Source: an uncultured Pelagibacteraceae bacterium
GTDB taxonomy: Bacteria > Pseudomonadota > Alphaproteobacteria > Pelagibacterales > Pelagibacteraceae
Direction: 5' to 3'
Assembly (NCBI GenBank): GCA_902569975.1
Contig: CACFWD010000001.1
Span: 62,001-126,000, forward strand
DNA: 64,000 nt
The translations under genes and the position numbers were made by a program. The notes beneath the pieces are model-generated. The model was not told the origin of the DNA and searched no databases. It saw only the letters and a program-made list of their open reading frames with translations. This document shows positions 59,521-64,000 of the stretch, piece after piece (the first letter of the stretch is position 1; every line of letters starts with the position of its first letter).

Positions 59521-60294
59521 ATGAATTTCTTTGACAGCTTTTTCAAAAAGGATAATGATCGAGAAATGAAATTTTCTTTGGAAATAGGACCTCAAACAGA
59601 CCTTGAAACAGTTCCGAATGTAAGTGATGTTTATATAACCATGCTGCCAGGCGGAGACTATAAAGAGACGGCACAACAGGCAGTTGAGTTAGTCAAAAAG
59701 GGTTTTAATCCAGTCCCCCATTTTCCAGCAAGATCAATGCAAGATGAAAAGCAGCTAAAAGATTATGTTTCTAGATGTAAAGATGGAGGAGTAAAACAAG
59801 TTTTAGTGATTGGTGGTGGCAGAGAACCGATGGGAAAATTTGATAGCTCTTTCCAACTTTTAGAGACTGGTTATTTTGAGAAAATGACAATAGGAATTGC
59901 TGGACACCCAGAGGGGAGTCCTGATATATCCGATTCAGAATTAGAAAAAGCTATGATTAACAAAAAGCCTTACGCTGATTATATAGTAACTCAATGGTTA
60001 TTAGATCCTCAGCCAATCATAGATTTTATCTCTAAACAAAGCGTACCAGTGCATGTGGGAATTACTGGGCCTCTAAAAATATCTAGCTTAATCAAATTTG
60101 CTAATATTGTGGGTGCAAAAAATTCTCTAAATTTTCTTAAATCTAATTTTAGTAAGGCGTTAGATTTATTAAAACCTAAAGACCCTAATGATCTAATTGG
60201 GAAAGTTAAATCGCATACAGATTTCTTCCACATTTATACATTCGGCGGCTTGAAGGAAACTAACAAGTGGTTGAAGGAGAATGGTTATGTCTAA
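59521..60294 (+). CDS. methylenetetrahydrofolate reductase-like protein
   Basis: FSLEIGPQTDLETVPNVSDVYITMLPGGDYKETAQQAVELVKKGFNPVPHFPARSMQDEKQL...VLVIGGGREPMG...GIAGHPEGSPD. Confidence 0.8.
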   Translation: MNFFDSFFKKDNDREMKFSLEIGPQTDLETVPNVSDVYITMLPGGDYKETAQQAVELVKKGFNPVPHFPARSMQDEKQLKDYVSRCKDGGVKQVLVIGGGREPMGKFDSSFQLLETGYFEKMTIGIAGHPEGSPDISDSELEKAMINKKPYADYIVTQWLLDPQPIIDFISKQSVPVHVGITGPLKISSLIKFANIVGAKNSLNFLKSNFSKALDLLKPKDPNDLIGKVKSHTDFFHIYTFGGLKETNKWLKENGYV

Positions 60295-61645
60295 AGAATT
60301 TGATTATACTAAACTAAAACATGTTACTTCAGTTAATCAATCAGATCGAAAAGTACCATATAATTTAAGACAAAGTGGGCCAACTAAGGTTGAAATGTTA
60401 ATTTCAACAAGAGTAAGAAAATCACCTTATTGGCATTTATCAATGCAGGCAGGTTGCTGGAGAGCAACTGTTTATAATCGTATTTACCATCCAAGAGGAT
60501 ATGTAAAACCTGAAGATGGTGGAGCTATGGTTGAATATGATGCGATTGTAAATCACGTAACTATGTGGAACGTAGCTGTTGAAAGACAAATCCAAGTTAA
60601 AGGTCCCGATGCAGAAAAGTTTGTTGATTATGTGATTACAAGAGATGCAACAAAAATTTCACCGATGAGAGCAAGATATGTAATTTTATGTAATGCTTAT
60701 GGTGGTGTTTTAAATGATCCAATTCTTTTAAGAATTTCTAAAGATGAATTTTGGTTTTCATTATCAGACTCTGATATTGGTATGTATTTGCAAGGTGTGA
60801 ATGCAGATGGAAGATTTAATTGTACCATTCAAGAAATTGATGCTTGTCCTGTTCAAATACAAGGTCCAAAATCAAAATCTCTGATGAAAGATTTATTAGG
60901 TGATCAAGTTGACTTAGAAAATATGCCATTTTATGGTCTGGCTGAAGTTAAAGTTGCAGGGCGAAGTTGTGTGATTTCTCAATCAGGATTTTCTGGAGAA
61001 GCTGGCTATGAAATATATTTAAGAGATGCAACTCTATATGCTGATGAAATGTGGAATGCTGTGCTTGAGGCTGGAAAAAAACACCAGCTTATGGTTATTG
61101 CACCAGCTCACCATAGAAGAATCCAAGCTGGTATTTTGTCTTGGGGACAGGATATGGATATGCAGCATAATCCTTTTCAATGTAACTTGGGCTACCAGGT
61201 TTCTTTATCAGGAAAAGGTGAATGGAACAAAACCTCTGATTATGTTGGTAAAGCTGCACTTGAAAAAATGGGTAAAGAACTTAAAGATGGTAAGAAACCA
61301 TACTCACTTCAGTTGGTTGGATTAGAGTTAGGTGGAAAACCTATTGATGATTATGCGCCAGATTTTTGGTTAATATCAAATGAGAATGGTGGAGATCCAG
61401 TTGGTTTCATTACTTCACCATGGTGGCATCCTGAAAAAAAAACTAACATTGCAATGGGATATGTTCCTTTTGATGGAACATTAAATGCAAATGGATTTCC
61501 AAAAGGTAAGGTTGGAACTAAATATAAAGTTCATTTACCTGAAAAATACTCTGATACTCCAGGAAAGCCTGTAGATGCAGTAATAGTAGATATTCCATTC
61601 AAAGAGTCTTTCAACGCCAATACAAGAGAAGTTTCAAAAGGTTAA
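60281..61645 (+). CDS. GcvT-family THF-dependent methyltransferase (DmdA/LigM-like)
   Basis: RKSPYWHLSMQAGCWRATVYNRIYHP, VTMWNVAVERQIQVKGPDAEKFVDYVITRD, VQIQGPKSKSLMKDL, SQSGFSGEAGYEIYL. Confidence 0.88.
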   Translation: MVMSKEFDYTKLKHVTSVNQSDRKVPYNLRQSGPTKVEMLISTRVRKSPYWHLSMQAGCWRATVYNRIYHPRGYVKPEDGGAMVEYDAIVNHVTMWNVAVERQIQVKGPDAEKFVDYVITRDATKISPMRARYVILCNAYGGVLNDPILLRISKDEFWFSLSDSDIGMYLQGVNADGRFNCTIQEIDACPVQIQGPKSKSLMKDLLGDQVDLENMPFYGLAEVKVAGRSCVISQSGFSGEAGYEIYLRDATLYADEMWNAVLEAGKKHQLMVIAPAHHRRIQAGILSWGQDMDMQHNPFQCNLGYQVSLSGKGEWNKTSDYVGKAALEKMGKELKDGKKPYSLQLVGLELGGKPIDDYAPDFWLISNENGGDPVGFITSPWWHPEKKTNIAMGYVPFDGTLNANGFPKGKVGTKYKVHLPEKYSDTPGKPVDAVIVDIPFKESFNANTREVSKG

Positions 61646-61656
61646 TCTGATTTATG

Positions 61657-61674
61657 AGGGGGAGTAATCCCCCT
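61657..61674. terminator. G/C-rich hairpin after GcvT-family gene
   Basis: AGGGGGA gtaa TCCCCCT; no clear U-tract. Confidence 0.5.
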
Positions 61675-61683
61675 TCATCGTAA

Positions 61684-61788
61684 ATGACAAATGGCTTCTT
61701 AATAGTAATTTGCATTCTTATAGCTATTGCTTTAATAATATTCCCATTAATCGTATCTTACAAAGAGCAAAAAAATAAAAAAAAATAA
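61684..61788 (+). CDS. micro membrane protein (34 aa)
   Basis: MTNGFLIVICILIAIALIIFPLIVSYKEQKNKKK*; stop immediately adjacent to next start. Confidence 0.4.
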   Translation: MTNGFLIVICILIAIALIIFPLIVSYKEQKNKKK

Positions 61789-62331
61789 ATGTTCGGTGAA
61801 TTTTTAAATATAGTATTTAAATCAATTAAATTAGATAAAACTTTATACAGTGATAATAAAAACTTTGGTGAAGCTGCAATTTATTTTGCAGGGTTAATAA
61901 TGATCTTAGATGGTATTGCTGGTGCTGTAGCAGCTAACACAATAATCAAAACAGCTGTCGCGATGTCAGGTCTTACAGCGATACTAACTTGGTTAGTTTG
62001 GGGCATTTTTATTTATGTAATAGGTGTTAAACTTTTTCCAGATAAACAAACTAAAGTTCCTTTTAAAAAAGTTTTAACTGCAGTGGGTTTTGCACATGCG
62101 CCTGGATTAATAAGATTTTTTGCAGTAACTCCTGAATTAATGGTTCCAATAATTTTTCTAACACAATTTTGGATCTTTGCAGCTTTAATAATCTCAACAA
62201 AACAAATTTTAAATTTAAAATCAAATCTTAAATCATTTGGAATAGTGTTTTTGTCTTTCTTGATAATTGCTTTTTTATCAATTTCTTTTGTCATGAGCAG
62301 GATGGATGCTTTACCAATTAATAATATCTAA
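61789..62331 (+). CDS. Yip1-domain-like membrane protein
   Basis: AAIYFAGLIMILDGIAGAVAANT...LTWLVWGIFIYVIGVKLFPDKQTKVPFKKVLTAVGFAHAPGLIRFF. Confidence 0.75.
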   Translation: MFGEFLNIVFKSIKLDKTLYSDNKNFGEAAIYFAGLIMILDGIAGAVAANTIIKTAVAMSGLTAILTWLVWGIFIYVIGVKLFPDKQTKVPFKKVLTAVGFAHAPGLIRFFAVTPELMVPIIFLTQFWIFAALIISTKQILNLKSNLKSFGIVFLSFLIIAFLSISFVMSRMDALPINNI

Positions 62332-62498
62332 ATTGGAAATATTGTTTTAGAAATTCTACAAGATTTACAAATTTTAAATCCTATTAAAATTAAGTTATGA
62401 AAAACACTTTCATGTTTTTCTTTACACTCATCACAAATATTATCTAAATCTTTTATATTTTTATCAATTAGAATACTTTTTTTATTTTTTTTAATCAT
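62328..62498 (-). CDS. small zinc-ribbon-like protein (56 aa)
   Basis: MIKKNKKSILIDKNIKDLDNICDECKEKHESVFHNLILIGFKICKSCRISKTIFPI*; CxxC...CxxC; absent from ORF track. Confidence 0.5.
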   Translation of the reverse strand: MIKKNKKSILIDKNIKDLDNICDECKEKHESVFHNLILIGFKICKSCRISKTIFPI

Positions 62499-63153
62499 TA
62501 TCAGTTAATCCAGCACCAGCAGCACTTTTCTTTAAACTATCGTTTTCATCTACAAATGTTTCTTCGGACAACTTATATAAATTATTCCAGTCTTTTTCTA
62601 AGAAGTTATCTTTATTTTCAATTATATTGATCTCTATATTTTCAACAATTTTAGGAAGCTTCAGTTCTAGAAAATTTGATGAAATATTGATATTAAAATT
62701 TAACAAAAACTCAAAATTATCAAATTTGATTTTTATTTTTTTTCCTATTATCTCTGAACTTTTACTTAAAAAGGGTAAAATTAATAAAGGAAAGCATATT
62801 TTATTAAATGTAATTTTTTGAAATTTTTCAACATTTCTAATTTGATCAAGAAAGTTTATTCCCAAAATAATTGGACAGTATGGATATTTTATAGATGAAT
62901 TTTTCTCATTGATTAAATCTAAATTTTCAAACTTTTCTTTGGCTTTTAAAATATAATATTGATTTAATGTCTTGATACCTGGCAATCCAAATAATTCTAA
63001 TAAGCGAATACTTTTACCAATTTCTTCCGCAACTCCCCATGAAAAACCCATAGCTTTACTTGATCGTTTAGCGATAGTATCTATTTCACTTAAAGATTTC
63101 ATCTTTCGGTTATGAATTATATATCCATTGTTGATCAAAATTTTGTAGATCAT
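62491..63153 (-). CDS. DUF3726-like protein
   Basis: MKSLSEIDTIAKRSSKAMGFSWGVAEEIGKSIRLLELFGLPGIKTLNQYY; C-terminus SLKKSAAGAGLTDND; likely internal start at MKSLSE. Confidence 0.65.
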   Translation of the reverse strand: MIYKILINNGYIIHNRKMKSLSEIDTIAKRSSKAMGFSWGVAEEIGKSIRLLELFGLPGIKTLNQYYILKAKEKFENLDLINEKNSSIKYPYCPIILGINFLDQIRNVEKFQKITFNKICFPLLILPFLSKSSEIIGKKIKIKFDNFEFLLNFNINISSNFLELKLPKIVENIEINIIENKDNFLEKDWNNLYKLSEETFVDENDSLKKSAAGAGLTDND

Positions 63154-64000
63154 TGGGGAGTGGAGCGCCCTGAAACATGCATATTCTAAGCCATTTGTCT
63201 GATTTTGGATCGAACTTTAATGCTCCAAAAAAAGATAACTTTAATCTAAGCATATCAATTGGAATTACTTTTTCACTAATAGTATTATCTTGAATTTCTG
63301 AGTATGGAAATTTTTCAATTATAAAAGCTCGCCTAACAACGTGTCTCAAATCGTTATTTTTTAGTAAAAATTTATCTATTGTTAAGTTTTTTTTTGTTTC
63401 TAAAAGCTTCTCGTGTAATTTTTTAATATCTCTAGCTATCGCAAGTGGTTGTTCTAAATCTGAACCTTCCTCATCAAATCTGTTTGCGTATCTTGGCTCT
63501 TCTTTATTTTTTGAAATAAACCAAAAATTTTTAAAATTTTCTTTTTTTTTAAAATCAATTTTTAAAATATTATTGTACTTTGTTTCAACAATTTTTCTTA
63601 AATCTTCAATTGTACGATTTGTGGGTATTGTAAAATATTTTTCCTCATCTGAGCTCATTTGGCTTACCAGTGGTTTTGTTATATTATCAAAAGGTTCTAA
63701 CATCATTGAAACAATATATTCTATACATTCATCACAGGTTTTTTTCTCTACCCATAAATAAATTTCATTAAATGGATAATCTATTCCAAAATCAAACTCT
63801 ATTTCAATAAATTCTAAAAATATTTTAATATCTTTAAGTAAAGAATTGATTTTATTTTTTTGGTATTCACTTTCTGTATTCCAGCTTGTTATGTTTTTTA
63901 AAGAATTTTTAAGGCAATTTTTAAAAATTCTAATTTCTTTTAAACTGGCTTTTTTTATTTCTCTTATCTTTTTTAAGGCAACTTCTCTACTTAAAATCCA
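63110..64000 (-). CDS. hypothetical protein, 5' truncated by window edge
   Basis: Frame of ORF 63110..63706 is open through base 64000 (...FNEIYLWVEKKTCDECIEYIVSMMLEPFDN...). Confidence 0.65.
   Translation of the reverse strand, partial: WILSREVALKKIREIKKASLKEIRIFKNCLKNSLKNITSWNTESEYQKNKINSLLKDIKIFLEFIEIEFDFGIDYPFNEIYLWVEKKTCDECIEYIVSMMLEPFDNITKPLVSQMSSDEEKYFTIPTNRTIEDLRKIVETKYNNILKIDFKKKENFKNFWFISKNKEEPRYANRFDEEGSDLEQPLAIARDIKKLHEKLLETKKNLTIDKFLLKNNDLRHVVRRAFIIEKFPYSEIQDNTISEKVIPIDMLRLKLSFFGALKFDPKSDKWLRICMFQGAPLPNDLQNFDQQWIYNS

Noticed and set aside
1-64000. tRNA, rRNA, CRISPR, IS element or prophage block
   Set aside because: No T-loop/anticodon-like cloverleaf, repeat-spacer array, transposase/integrase or phage structural gene noticed on either strand; a tRNAscan or Infernal run would be decisive.

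Overview
AT-rich (about 70% by eye), densely packed bacterial chromosome segment. Very short intergenic spacers, a TPP-riboswitch/Na+-symporter pair, amt, aceA with a RamB/ScfR-type regulator, TRAP transporter, FbpABC, ETF/dimethylglycine-dehydrogenase and GcvT-family genes all look like a SAR11/Pelagibacterales (alphaproteobacterial) genome; this taxonomy is inference. I support about 80 CDSs, one TPP riboswitch, a Fur-like operator, RamB/ScfR-like operator repeats and several intrinsic-terminator-like hairpins. I saw no rRNA, tRNA, CRISPR array, transposase or prophage block. Main items for follow-up: (1) a ~260-nt GC-enriched, multi-hairpin intergenic region (32.38-32.62 kb) with mutually exclusive pairings and a strong Shine-Dalgarno/8-codon micro-ORF, a candidate undescribed structured RNA; (2) a divergent Rieske oxygenase / MTHFR-like / GcvT-DmdA-like module (58.3-61.6 kb), a candidate oxidative demethylation pathway; (3) an unannotated 53-aa ORF and paired 9-bp direct repeats between the ScfR-like regulator and isocitrate lyase; (4) a Cys-motif micro-protein inside the iron ABC operon; (5) cytochrome c'/b561 genes whose start codons abut with zero spacing; (6) an uncharacterised DUF3726-like cluster with Cys motifs at the right edge. 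All functions come from reading protein motifs; no database search was run.
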